From: Zygnema circumcarinatum
Lineage: Eukaryota; Streptophyta; Zygnematophyceae; Zygnematales; Zygnemataceae
DNA: 64,000 bases
Direction: 5' to 3'
NCBI GenBank assembly: GCA_037447605.1
Contig: CM074816.1
Location: 1,982,745 to 2,046,744 of the forward strand
Every line of letters starts with the position of its first letter. Position 1 is the stretch's first letter. Positions 41,751-53,394 of this stretch are shown here, piece by piece. A program made the position numbers and the translations under genes. The notes under the pieces are model-generated. The model was not told the DNA's origin. It saw only the letters and a list, made by a program, of their open reading frames with translations, and searched no databases.

Positions 41751-43526
41751 AGAAAGTTGGTCACAGGGGCTTTGACTCTTCCACGGTACCTTCTGTTGGT
41801 TGCTTGTGACAGGTGTACGGCGAATTATGCAGAGTAGAGAATGTTGTGTCGGAAGCTATTCAAATTATGGTCGAGTGCCAGCTTGGAACGGTATCCTTAT
41901 GCAGGACATCGCAGGTGTGCATCGCAGGTGATGACTCTCAATACCATTCATAGCAGATATTTCTTAAAAATACTCAACGCCTTTGGGAGAATGAAGCGGG
42001 ATAGACTGGCGATTTCTTCCACTTCGGTGTTCTTGGCAACTTTAAGAGCACATCCAGACGGAATGGCACTTGACTCTGAGAAGGGTGTAGAGCGGAGGAG
42101 GTGTTGTTTATTTGATGATCTTTTGGTATTTAGGACTTCAGGAAAGGGGCGGTACCGCTCATCAGTATGTGGTGGCAAAGAGCCTGCAAGGAAGGCAATG
42201 AACAAGTTGCCTTTTGCGCGCCGTCGATACTTCGTTACAAGTAGCTTTTGGGTCGGCTTGATGCGTTTTGGAGTTCCAACTGTTCCACCCTGGAGCTGTC
42301 TGTAGTTCGAGCAAATCAAAGATTCTTTTGTTGCTGGCGAGTGCTGATCGGCATTGAGGAAGTTGGCAGGTTGGGTTCTGCTGCCGCTCTGGTGTCCGGC
42401 CTAAGTAGAGACAAGGAAAAGGCGCAGATGAGAAGTTAGTTCTCCATCTGCTGAACTCCTTAGATTTATTTTTCTCAGTAGTAGGTGCAGTTGATTTTCT
42501 CCCGAAGGTGAATAAGTGAACCATCACGTCGCACACTTCGAGGATGTCAATTTCCTTGAGCTGTCCCCTGTCTGTCATCTCTTGCGTCGCAGAAGCTGAT
42601 TACGATTTCTTTTTTTTTTTTTTGCGCTTCTGTGACTTGAAAGTTTGTCAGACGTTCATTTTGTCCAGTCCTTGACGGCGAACGTGCGCATTTCTACATG
42701 CAATGTGTCAAATGTTTACCAGCATGTTACCATGTTAATAGTGGCAGAGTCCTGACTAAGCCGCTCTTGCTTGCTAAACTATTCCTTCCTAAAAGGTCCA
42801 TTCCATGCAAATTTTCTGTAGACTTGCAAGCAAAAACACCAGAAAACCTAGAAAACTATGTGGGACGGATCTGTTAGCAGGATATAGTCATGACTAGATG
42901 TCAGACTGGCAATCAATGTCAGCATTTTCCCAAGATATGACTGCCCGCTGATCGTGGCACCCAACTGCATCCATTCAGAAATCCGCAATATGTACTTCAG
43001 CAATACGATTATGTCCGTACAGAAGCTTCAGCATTCCTAGGCCTGGCAAGTGCATGCCATGCCCCCCCTCTACGCACTCCTGAGAACAGGAAGAGTATCT
43101 GCAGCACTGTGCATAATCTCCGTCCGTGTGTACAACGAAAGCGGTCGGCTCTCCTCCAGCTTGAATACCTATATATCAAACAGCATCTTTAGGCCCCGGA
43201 GCCCTAAGTCTCACTGGTCGGGGACAACCCTTGACAGCGAAACTCTTCATGTGGCCGCCCTGCCACTCGTCCTTCTTCTTCCTTCCGTCGTCTTCTGAAC
43301 TCCCAAACCCGAGCCGCAGGCCAGCCTGAAGTGTTTCCCCCCATCCAGCCTCGCCCGCTGAAGGTTTCCCTCCCGCCTCCAAATTTCCCTTCTTCATCCG
43401 TTCGCCATGGATTCCCCTTTCGATCTTCCGGGTCAATGACCTTTTCGAATGGCCCGCACAGAATTGGACGGCCGGCGCATTCCGAGACCAATCCGACCCA
43501 CCAGATCCTGCAGCGGGCAGAGAGCC
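41751..43526. other. Convergent 3' flanks without a recognisable gene
   Basis: This lies between two genes that end toward each other. Open frames up to about 150 codons occur on both strands but have no family similarity, biased composition or splice support. A poly-T run lies at about 42609-42623. The right part, 43050-43526, is likely the 3' untranslated region of the Ac45-like gene. Confidence 0.45.
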
Positions 43527-46500
43527 CTACGAGTCCCGAGGCCCCTCAAACCTTGTAGGCGCGTCGACTGCCCCGAGGCAGCAGAGGCCGGATAACAGAG
43601 TAATGAGGAGCACCAAAGCCTGCATTGCAAACCATGAGCCGAAGGTCAGCCAGCCGACCGACTACATTTTCTCTACGAGAGCACCTTATAGCAGTACCAT
43701 AAATGATAGTGGACAAACACAGGTCTGAATTCCGAGGAGTGACTGCAGATTCATCACTCGTGCGATAACAATCGCATGTACCTTGATCAACCACAAACTC
43801 CAAAGGGAAAGTAGCACAGCTCCCTTCAAAATTATGAATAAATACTCACCACGGCGAGGACCTCCAAAAGCCTGGCCTTGGTAAGGCAGTCGTCATCGCA
43901 AGTTCGGTTGGTTGACACAAGTGTGCTTGTAACTAGTGCCTGTCTCCTCGCCATAAGGCTTTCGGTAGGATCAGTCGTGTAGAGCACGATGTGGCTCATA
44001 CCAAGATCCTGCACGATGGAGTAAGCAGCCGAGAATATACCACCTGGCAACCACAGCAATTCATCAGAATGACTCATGTAATTCCAAGCTTAACGTCAAT
44101 TCCACAAGAGACCCTCAAGATTGCATATACCCACCACCTGCCGTAAGAAGCGGCATAAATTGCACATAGTACAACAGAAGATCGTGTGGCCATGTGTAGT
44201 CAAATGTAAAGAACCCTCTGGATAAGTAGCAGGGGCACATTACAACAGATAACACAAAAACTTGGCTCAAATACTCCAAAATATTTGCCGGAACGAACCC
44301 AAGAGAAGGCCAAACTCCAGACAATGGCGTCTAGGTTATACCTACAAACTTCACTGCCACGGCTTCCCAAATCCACAGATGAAAAAACCAACTCACTTTC
44401 CCTAAGTAAGCCGTCACGCGTAGAATCTGCTTCGGGAGTGGGTGCACAAATAAGCAGAAGAGTGGTTTTGCCCTCAGCTTTCTTAGTGGAATACATTTCC
44501 AGATACCCCTGCAACAATGTGAGGACATGCAATGGACGTCAATTAGTTCAAATTTGTCACGGCCGAATCATCCCTACGTTATGCAAAAAGTCTCACAGTA
44601 CGATTTATGAGTAGAGCTGCATAAGTCTCAACAAAGTACACACTCGCACAAGCGAATAGGTACCGCATCATCTGACTCAAATATCAAATGCCATATCTTA
44701 CAGACAAGCGACTTCTCCAATTACTTTAAGTGAGAGATAGCTTTCCACACCGTCAAACAAATTCGCTTTAGCTTCAATAACAAGATTAACTACGAACCAG
44801 AAAAGTACTGTAACATCCCTAAGGGGAAGGCTTCTCTCCAACAAGAAAAACAATGACTATAAAGGGTTACCGCACCTTAACGTCGTCAACAGCCTGCAGA
44901 ATCTTGCCACCCTCGGGTGCGACCTGGCAGTCTCCCATCAGAGCAACCTCACCCTCAGGGGAGGTCTCTTGGAAAGATTTCAGGACCGTTGCTGCCATTG
45001 GCTCATTTGCACTGAACTTGTCCTTGGCGATGTAGGGAAGCACCAGAGACGAAGCAGCGTTATTTATTGAAGCCTGCGAAGAGCAATGCCAGACGAGAGA
45101 AGATTTAGGCCTGCAGCAAATGAGGAGGCACATGCTCAAGGCACCATCCATATCAATCCTCCCTTGCCATAACACCAAAAAGAGTGTCAATATCTTTTCT
45201 ATACATCCAGAGTCGATCAATGTGTGAGACAAAATGCAAAAGTGGCTTCCTTTACTAAGGAGATGTGTGCTTGCAGTTGCACCTCACTATTCATCAGATG
45301 GCTAAATTTGAGGTTCAAGCATTCACAGTCATGTCTCCCTGATTCACAAGGGTTGATTGGTATCGACCATTTCATAATCCTGCTACAGAGCTCAGCTCCA
45401 TCTGAGAGCTGCTACTTTCTTGCTGATATCTTGCACAACCGATATGGACTCAATGTCCATGAGCACGCTACATATTGATAGCTCACCTTAATGACGCCAA
45501 GAGGGTCAGCACCAAACTCTGGGTCCTCTCCATATTGGGCAAGGTGCTGAGTATTTAACTGCTCAATCACAGAAGACAGCCCTATGAAACGTCATGCTTA
45601 CAGCCTCAAATAGAGGGAGGGCACTAGGCTGCACTGCTCCGTAGAACACAGCCGTAGCAAGGAAAGCAGGATATGCTTCGCAACAAAGGTTAAATACCTG
45701 CAAAACTAGACCAACTGTACAGTCGAAAATAGTGGCCCAAGATGACTTTCGTGGGACAAAAAATTCTCCATAAGTGCAGAAAGGGCACCACAGCAATAAC
45801 ACCATTTAACTCAAAAAAGCCCAATTCCAAAATCTCCTCGCCTGATATGCTCGAATCAAACATGCTTAAGATGCTTCACACACTTCATCGTTATTCGGTA
45901 GATGTACAGAACCAGCAATAAAATAGCACTTTCCAAGACTCTGCTACCATTGACCTAATCGCATAGCGACCTGAAAAGGAAACAAATGTACCTCCTTGCC
46001 AATGAAGGCCAGCACGAGTTCAGGCCTATCTCCTTCAATTACCGAAAAGCTCGTTTCCTGCATTGCAGCAATGACAGTAGATTTCATGTCACTGTCCATT
46101 CAATACATCTGTTCCATCGCTGCTCTATTCAATTCAATTGCGTCTTCTTTCAGCCTACACTATTTCCTTGTTAAAGTGCACATACCCTAAAGCATGTAGC
46201 CCGAAAACATCGATAGGCGACTTAAAGGCGATCATTTAAGGTCACCATCTAAGCATGTTGCTGACTAAGAAACCACCAAAAAGAAAGAAAAGCAAGAGGC
46301 AGCAGAGCTGTCCAGCGTGCCTTCTTTGCCAGTCACAGGGAGGTGGTGGATGACAGACCTGTGCCAACCTTACCCTGCAGCAAGCCCTGACCTATAAGCG
46401 GATCGAAATTTGCAATTAAAGACAGATCTAATCTCCGTTGTCTTGGGCGTACCTCAGCAGAGTCCTCTGTATGGACCACCTTAAGAGCCCCAAAAAGATC

Positions 46501-46938
46501 CGAAGCGAGCTTCTCCACAGAAACCGTTTGGTAGTCCATTGACGTCGTCCTGCGAATGCATCTATTACACAAACAACAACAGGATCACCTGCAACTTTAA
46601 AACCGCTCCCTCCGCCTCTAAGCAACATTCACTGTCAAGAAGGCAACTTCTGCAGTAGAATCAGTTCACCGGGGAATTTTGAAAAAACGACGACAGCAGC
46701 GCTTCAGACAAAGGATAGCTCCCATAGACTCTTGCAGAACCGTGCGAGTACAACAAAACGATTAAGAAACATGGGATGGCGCATTTGATGAAACAGAGTG
46801 ATCACATGTAACCTACCCTGTGCTAGACCACACAAAGGCGGGAACGCTCCCCGATGCCGAAACCGACACACACAATGCCAACAGAATAGCGAGCTGACAT
46901 ACGACGAAACCAGAGTTGTTCCTTGCTTCCAAAGCCAT
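43527..46938 (-). CDS. Ac45/VOA1-like type I membrane protein (plant type)
   Basis: Single-pass ER or endomembrane protein related to the V-ATPase accessory subunit Ac45 (ATP6AP1/Big1/VOA1 group). Exons: 46938-46817 (signal peptide and VPAFVWSS), 46549-46453 (MDYQTVSVEKLASDL), a short exon ending near 46007 (PELVLAFIGKE), about 45581-45488, about 45074-44877, about 44514-44406, about 44047-43851 and 43620-43527. The luminal part has the conserved LVLPYIA segment, SHIVLYTTDP and two Cys near RTCDDDCLTK. The last exon encodes one transmembrane helix, LVLLITLLSGLCCLG, and the tail DAPTRFEGPRDS, which closely resembles plant members. The role in V-ATPase assembly is inferred from the wider family. 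Exon 3 is short and its acceptor uncertain. Confidence 0.82.
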
Positions 46939-47190
46939 CCTCTGAACGCCTACTGCTCGCGGCCACCGGGCCTCTTTCAGGCTTGCTAAGGTCGGTAACT
47001 TCGCTCCGCGTTCCAGCGGTACAGATAAACAAGCAGCGAGACGCTCTTCCTGAAAACGAGCAATAATAGGACGACAGCGAGATGTGAAAGCGGAATGCAG
47101 ACTGGCCGTGCGGCAAGTGGTGGAGCGTGCAGGGTCCGGACGGCAGCGGCACCCGCACGCACGCACGCGTGGAGGCGAGGCGATGCGAGG

Positions 47191-47252
47191 CGAGGGCGAG
47201 GGCGAGGGCGAGGGCGAGGGCGAGGGCGAGGGCGAGGGCGAGGGCGAGGGCG
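47191..47252. repeat. GAGGGC hexamer microsatellite
   Basis: About ten uninterrupted copies of the hexamer GAGGGC. A shorter GGAAGC/GGAGCA hexamer run follows at 47288-47338. Both lie upstream of the Ac45-like gene. Confidence 0.95.
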
Positions 47253-47552
47253 TGCAGGCGAGGGCAGAGCGGGGCGGGGCAGGGCGGCGCAAGCGGAAGC
47301 GGAAGCGGAAGCGGAAGCAGGAGCAGGAGCAGGAGCAGGCTGGCCCTCTCCCTCCCTCCCCCCCCCCAAGAGCGGGCCCGCTTGGAGGGCGGGCGGGCGG
47401 GCGACATTATTGGGGGGCAATGCCGCCCGGTCGGTCAGTGTGAACGCGCCCGCCCACCCTCGTGTACGGCGCCCGGCTGACCGCCTGACCGCGGAGCGGG
47501 GCCCGCCTGTGGTCAGTCAGTCCGTCAGTCAGCCCGGTGGTCGCTGTGGCGC

Positions 47553-47681
47553 GCATGCACATGCACATGCACATGCACATGCACATGCACATGCACATGC
47601 ACATGCACATGCACATGCACATGCACATGCACATGCACATGCACATGCACATGCACATGCACATGCACATGCACATGCACA
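47553..47681. repeat. ATGCAC hexamer microsatellite
   Basis: About 21 perfect copies of ATGCAC in a row, in the middle of the divergent intergenic region. The unit is alternating purine-pyrimidine, so left-handed DNA is conceivable. No coding role is supported. Confidence 0.96.
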
Positions 47682-48322
47682 GGTCAGTGTGCTCCTCAAG
47701 CACACCACGACCACCAAACCATGCTCTGCTTGCTTGCTTGCTTGCAAGCCAAGTCCTCAAAGGAAAGGAAAGAATGTCGGAAAGGACTGTACTCCTCTCA
47801 TGAGATGGCGACGAGATGGCGAAAACCGTGCCGTCCGTCCACAGAAAAACTAGTGTGTACCGTATGAAGAACTATGAAGTTTGTACTTTAAAAAAACAAA
47901 AAATTGGCCATCGTCATCGAGGGATCAATGCCACACATTCCTCGGAAATTTGGCAATCATTGAACGCATGCTTATAGTGGGCAGGTGTATAAATATAAAC
48001 AGCACTCGGCATTCAGTCCCGCTCCCTCTGCCTGCAGGCAGGCAGGCAGCCCGCAGCACTGCAGCAAGCAGCAGGCAGCAGGGATGAGGGATGAGGGATG
48101 AGGGATCTGTCTGGAGATTCCTTCCCCCGATCCGCCCTCCTCGCGCGCCCCTCTGCCTCTTGCTCTGGCCGGAGCGGCCCGTCGCCTGCTGCTCCTGCTC
48201 GCCTCCCGAGTCCCGGGCCTCCCGGCCCGGCCCGGGAGGGTCTCCAGCGAGGGCCGCTGCGTGCTGCTGCGTAGCCTGCAGGCTGGCTGTGGCGGCGGCT
48301 GCGGTGAGAAGAGAAGCGCGGG

Positions 48323-51300
48323 ATGGCCTTCTCGGGAGCGGCGCGCGTGGCCCTCCTGGCGTCCCTGGGCCCTGTGGCTGTGGGGGCGTCCATGGCGGCA
48401 GCTTCGCCGCCTGCCGCTGACAGGCAGGCGCAAGCGGAGGCAACCGGGAGCCCGTCTGTAGGAGAGCAGCCGCTGCAGCTCCTGCAGGTGAGGTAAAGGG
48501 AAAGCAGCGAGGCAGGCTGCCCCTCCACTTATGCGGAAGTTGGATGTCTGGCTTTATTCGCAAGTGTCGGGTATACGGGAAAAGGAGTTGCCGAAGAGAG
48601 GCACCCAGAAGCATCGTGCTGACGCATTCTCAGCAACATGCCAATTTTTAATGGCTAAAACGCGTTTGCAAGAGGGACTTTAGGGGTATAGCCGAGAAAC
48701 TCGCACTGAGGGGGGGTTTAAATCATGAAAAGAGGAGTGCTTCTAGGATTTGAGAAGGTAATCACAAGTTCATCAGATGTTAGAACACCTAGGAGCGGAT
48801 AACGACATTGTTTCTATAAAGCATGAGATGTAGAGGTATGAAGGATTGGATTTATTGCATTTCCCGTGGCCTCGACTTCATGAACACAGGCGCATGTTTT
48901 CTTCCGCCACGGAGATCGGACGCCTATGAATCTTGGCATCGCATCAGAAGAGGAGAAGAAGATGTGGGAGGCAAAAATACAACCATATCCAGCGAGAGTG
49001 CCCAAACTTCCGCACACCAGTGGAATTGACTATCCATTCGGCCAGCTCACAACTAAGGGTGTGTGGCAATGTAGAAGGAAGAGAATAGCAAGTGCTAGGC
49101 GCACCAAAGTTGAGGGCATTGTAGGTGGGGTTGTTTATACTTGTTCTGCACGTTAGTTCTCAAAGCCTTGACCCGACTGGTCTTGGGCTTGACAAATCTA
49201 CATCAAAATTCTATATTTTCGCTTCGCGACATATAATCGGATGATTCGTTGTAATTTATTGGTAGTTTATTGTGAACCTGTTTTCTCTTTGTGTTCCATC
49301 GTACTGTTCTTGCTTTTCTATCCGGCAGGGATACAGTAGAAAATCAGTTTTGGAGGTTATACTGGGCTTGACGACGTTCTTGTCTTGAGAGCGTTCCACA
49401 TGCTTTGGGAGTGGCAGGAGCTTCGCAAGCGGAAGGGCTAGGTGAACGCCTCAAGCTGCGCTACAGCCACCTGCTTACGGAGAAACAGTGGACAGTTCGA
49501 TCTACTGATTTTCCAAGAACATTTTTATCAGGTTAGTTCCTTGCGCTGCTAGACCTGTGCAAAGCTTATCAAGCTGTTGGGCGAGCACGGGGTGGATCTA
49601 CCTTCCTCCTGTTCCCTCTGTCTTCATCAATACAGTTATTTATGTTCAGCTTAATGTTTCAATTTCATTTTCTGGCAAGAGTATGTTTCTTTACGCTTTT
49701 TTTTCTGGTAATAAGAGGGCCGAATACACGGACCACATAGGAGCATGTAACGGCCCTACGCCAATTGTGTTGGACCTTTTCCAATTCTTTTTTCTTTCCT
49801 GCTTGATGAAAACTAAGGTTTGAGAGTTGTAAGCATTCTTCTAATTTATTTCCGTCTGTTACCCCAAAGGTAGATTTATGAATGCGTATCGTTTCATTTT
49901 GGACTCATGCCAGCGTGATTTCCCACACAGGATACTTTGTCCTGAAGGGGCTCCTCGGTTCGGAGGAAGCATGGAAAGTTCCGATACATATTCGAGATGA
50001 GAAGTTGGAGAACCTTTACGGCAACGACCATTGCGCAAGGTACTACCTGGCAAGAGATTCTCGCCTACACCTGCGCGTTCGAACTGAAGCATCGGTTTTT
50101 CTCGGAGAATCTGCGGATGCTGCGCAGGCTTCCAAATTGTCCTCACGAAATGAGACAAATGCCTTACACTTGCAGTCTCATTGTCCTCTATTAGCCTCCT
50201 CCAATCGTGTTTTTAATAATCACTTTGAATTATATAAAGGTGAACAAGTTTGAATCATATAAGCTGCGTAGCTCAACTCCTATGCCTTGCAGTTACTACA
50301 AGTGTTGAGTTCAATCATCAGCTACCTGTGGTGAAGGCTTCAAACTGTAGCTTGGCTTTCTGGAAGATCTTTGCACATATACACTGCGTCGTTTGTTGCT
50401 GTTGTCCCCTCAAGACAGTTTTCCTTTTGACAGTTCACCGTGAATAATGCACTTACGGCTGATCTTCCTTTGCAGTCAAAAGTTCGCTTGCACTTTAAGC
50501 TCGATGCCCGCCATGTGTTGTCTGTGTCTGTCTATCTGCCACCTTTGGCTGAAGGTGCTCCGCCGCGTTGGTGGCCCTTGTGAAGGGGCAACCGTCTCTG
50601 GAAGCACGCATGGAGGCAGGTTCGAGATAACGGCGATGGCGCAGCATGGAGAGCGAGGCATGAGGTGCTGCTTCGAACCCATCATGTGGACTGCTCTTGG
50701 GAGCGCACTTTGGTGCTTTAGGCTCAAGTATTCTCGTAGTGACTGATGTGAAAAAGAAGCATAGTGGGCCAATCCTATGGAATACACTGGGGGAGCAGTT
50801 TAAGCTGCAGCTCCTGGTACTAAGAGACAAAACCCCGTTCTAATGTTTGGTGTTGTAGTGAGCTGTGAAGTCGAAAGACAGCAATGGCACACTGTCCGCC
50901 GTCTGCTTGGCAATTATCTAGATATATTGGCCGATTATTGACTGTGGCCAACTTAGGATATACTGGTTCTCTTATTGTGTTTGTCTACTAGTGATTAAAG
51001 TCATTGATCATGTATTTTAGAGCTTAAAAATCCAGACTCGAGTTTTATTCTGTCACTTTGGGACAAGTAACGATGTTAATTCAAATGCCTCGCTCTCGTG
51101 TTTTGGAACCATGTGTCAGGATTCAGGGTAGCCGCTCACCTTTCTCTTTGAAATTCGAGTAGTTTCCTGTGCCTGACATGAGCAACCTCATCCGTGGTGT
51201 GAGCAGAGCATGAAGAAACCAATGGCAGATTTTTTCGGGTTGTCTTTGGAGCAGCGCTTTCCTTGGACTCTTGTGAGCCCTCCCATCCTTTTGCAGGGTG

Positions 51301-53130
51301 CATTTTCCCTTGCCGCGAATGCTCCGTCGAGTGGTTTAATTGGCTGCCTTCACTTTTGGTGTCCTTCTATGTATTATCGCTTTTTACTGTTTACTATTAC
51401 CTCTTTACTTTCGGCCAATTTAAAGGCAGGTCCTTGTACGTCTTTGCAAAAATGAGTCTGGAACTTCCTCTGTCATTGGCTAGCCATTATTTGAAAAACT
51501 CAGTTTATGGTCTTTCTTGTCAATAAATCCTTCCGTTTTATATGTTCGTAGAATGCTAGTTGGACATTCCGTTCCTCTGTCCTGATGATGTGAGTTGAGG
51601 CTCATCTGCCGATCAGGGGAGAATCGTAAATGAGTATGAAACCAGAGTGCTACATAAACACAGTCGGGACACATGCAGTCTGAGTCCGATGTAAGGGAGA
51701 GATTTCGATGTCACCAGACGCCACTACCCGTATGATTAGACTTTGCATCCACTTTTGTCAATGTAACCTCACGATGAAAGCTGACTCATGGATGGATGGA
51801 CTTGAAGAAGACGGCGAAATTCAGCTGCGGCATGCTCCCATCCCTTTGCTTCTTGATTCGAGCTGCTACCTAGGCATTTGCCACTCTGTCGGCGCGTTCA
51901 AACAGTAGGGGCTCATGCGGGCCTGCACTCATCCATACATGAGGACGGGTGGCTGCAGGCGATCGACAATATTGTCTGCAGGCTGAGCCATGGCCTGCCG
52001 GTTCCGGAAGGTCTTTCTGCCAACGCTTTGGCCGAGATTCAGACGAATCTTGCTCGGGACTATGGTGCGGCTTTTGCAGTGAGTGGACTAATGTTCCTTT
52101 AGTAATCAAAATAGTCGTCATTGTGGAAAAGTGGTTATCTTGTCGTGGGTGTTCTGAGTTTGGAAGGACAAAGAATCTGAGACCTGGTCAAACTTTGATG
52201 TCGTTATATAGGGGACAAACCGGAAGATAGCAGGCCACAGGCAGGCAGAATGGAACAGACAGATGTGTTTAGGCTCTCATTCGTCGCGGGGCAATTGAAA
52301 GATTCGTTGACATTGTGTTTGCGTAGTAGATTTGCAATGTTCGAGAAACTGGTATCCGGAAGTTATAATGCTTTATAAATGACTCCATGTCGCTCCTTTT
52401 GATCCGGCAGCTTTGTTTATCGCTAGTTTGTGTGATCCGCAGAGTCAAGAATGCGCGCAGCTTGCAATGGGTCGCCTTATCAACGATGTGCTAACGTCCA
52501 TGAAAAATTCCGTGGTCGGCAACGAGGAAGTAGGGTTAGCCCTGTATTCGGGTCACGATTCCACTCTATTGCCACTGGCTGGTAAGCCCTCTGGCGGAAT
52601 CCCAAACAACCCCCTTGTGGCTCTCGTGATCTTTTGTCAGTACAACTGCCTACTGCATAATTTTGGTTGACTCCTGACAAAGCGCACCGCAAAGTGCGAG
52701 AAAGAATCCGATGATGTTTTCGAATGGCGTTGCGCATTGCACAACGGTGAATCCCGTGTTTGTCGAGCCACCTGTGTTTGAGGCAAAAGCTTCAGGCTTC
52801 ACTTCCCCCACGCTTACCTCCTGTTTCTTGGCAGCGGCTTTGGGCTGTCCGCTGGACACGTGGCCCTCATACTCGTCGTATCTGAGCGTGGAGCTGTGGA
52901 GGACGGCCGACTCGGCCCTGCACTTCGTGAGGGCCCTGTACGACGGGCGAGCCGTGACGCTGCCCGCGCGCTCGCCCCCGCCAGGTGGCAGCTGGGGGTT
53001 GGCGGAGGCGGGGGCGGGCCCGGCGCTGTGCGCGTGGGAGGACTTTCTGCGGCTCGCCGCGTGGGCGGCTCTCCCGGAGGCCGAGTACGCCAGACTGTGC
53101 CGCCAACCGCCGCCTCACTCGCGGTTGTGA
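48323..53130 (+). CDS. Histidine acid phosphatase, ACP6-like (branch 2 histidine phosphatase)
   Basis: Hydrolyses phosphomonoesters through a phosphohistidine. ACP6-type members act on lysophosphatidic acid, but the substrate here is unknown. Exons: 48323-48487 (signal-like N-terminus), 48890-49058, 49418-49531, and 49931 to about 50039 or beyond. Further unassigned exons lie at 50.0-51.9 kb, then come an exon ending at GAAFA near 52079, an exon at about 52442-52582, and the last exon to 53130. The nucleophile His62 is in RHGDRTP. The substrate-binding Arg is in VRSTDFPRT, and VPIHIRDEKLENLY fits the family. The proton-donor motif GHDSTLLPL is in the penultimate exon. The last exon has LDTWPSYSSYLSVELW. 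The gene ends 264 bases from the convergent OPT gene. The middle of the protein is unresolved, so total length is uncertain. Confidence 0.83.
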
Positions 53131-53394
53131 CTTATGACGGCGGGGCTTGCCTCGAACATAAAATGCCATTTTTTATATTTTTTATTGGTTGTTTTTGGTG
53201 GACACGACTGGAAAGGCGACCACTGTTTTTTCATCATTCAGCCTCAAAATTGGGGGAGGAGGGAGGTACAGGGGACAGGATTCGTCCTTGTAAAATGTAC
53301 TGTTTTCTTTGTTTTTATCCGTCAGACCGGGACGTTTTTTTCTGTTCAAACACCTATTTTCGTTGTCAATTCGTGTCTAGAACTGCCCCAACTT

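Larger units (their letters stand above)
46939..48322. promoter_or_regulatory. Divergent 5' region of the Ac45-like and acid phosphatase genes
   Basis: The starts diverge across 1.38 kb. Next to the Ac45-like gene lie GAGGGC and GGAAGC hexamer tracts; in the middle is an ATGCAC hexamer array; near the phosphatase there are CAGGCAGGCAG and GGGATGA short repeats at 48030-48105. No CACGTG cluster is obvious here, unlike the other promoters. The repeats create long spurious open frames. Confidence 0.5.

Noticed and set aside
47191-47681. CRISPR-like array
   Set aside because: The repeats are contiguous hexamers with no unique spacers, in a eukaryotic intergenic region.
47407-47853. Met-His and Cys-Met repeat proteins over the ATGCAC array
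   Set aside because: Hexamer repeats give open frames automatically; there is no gene context.
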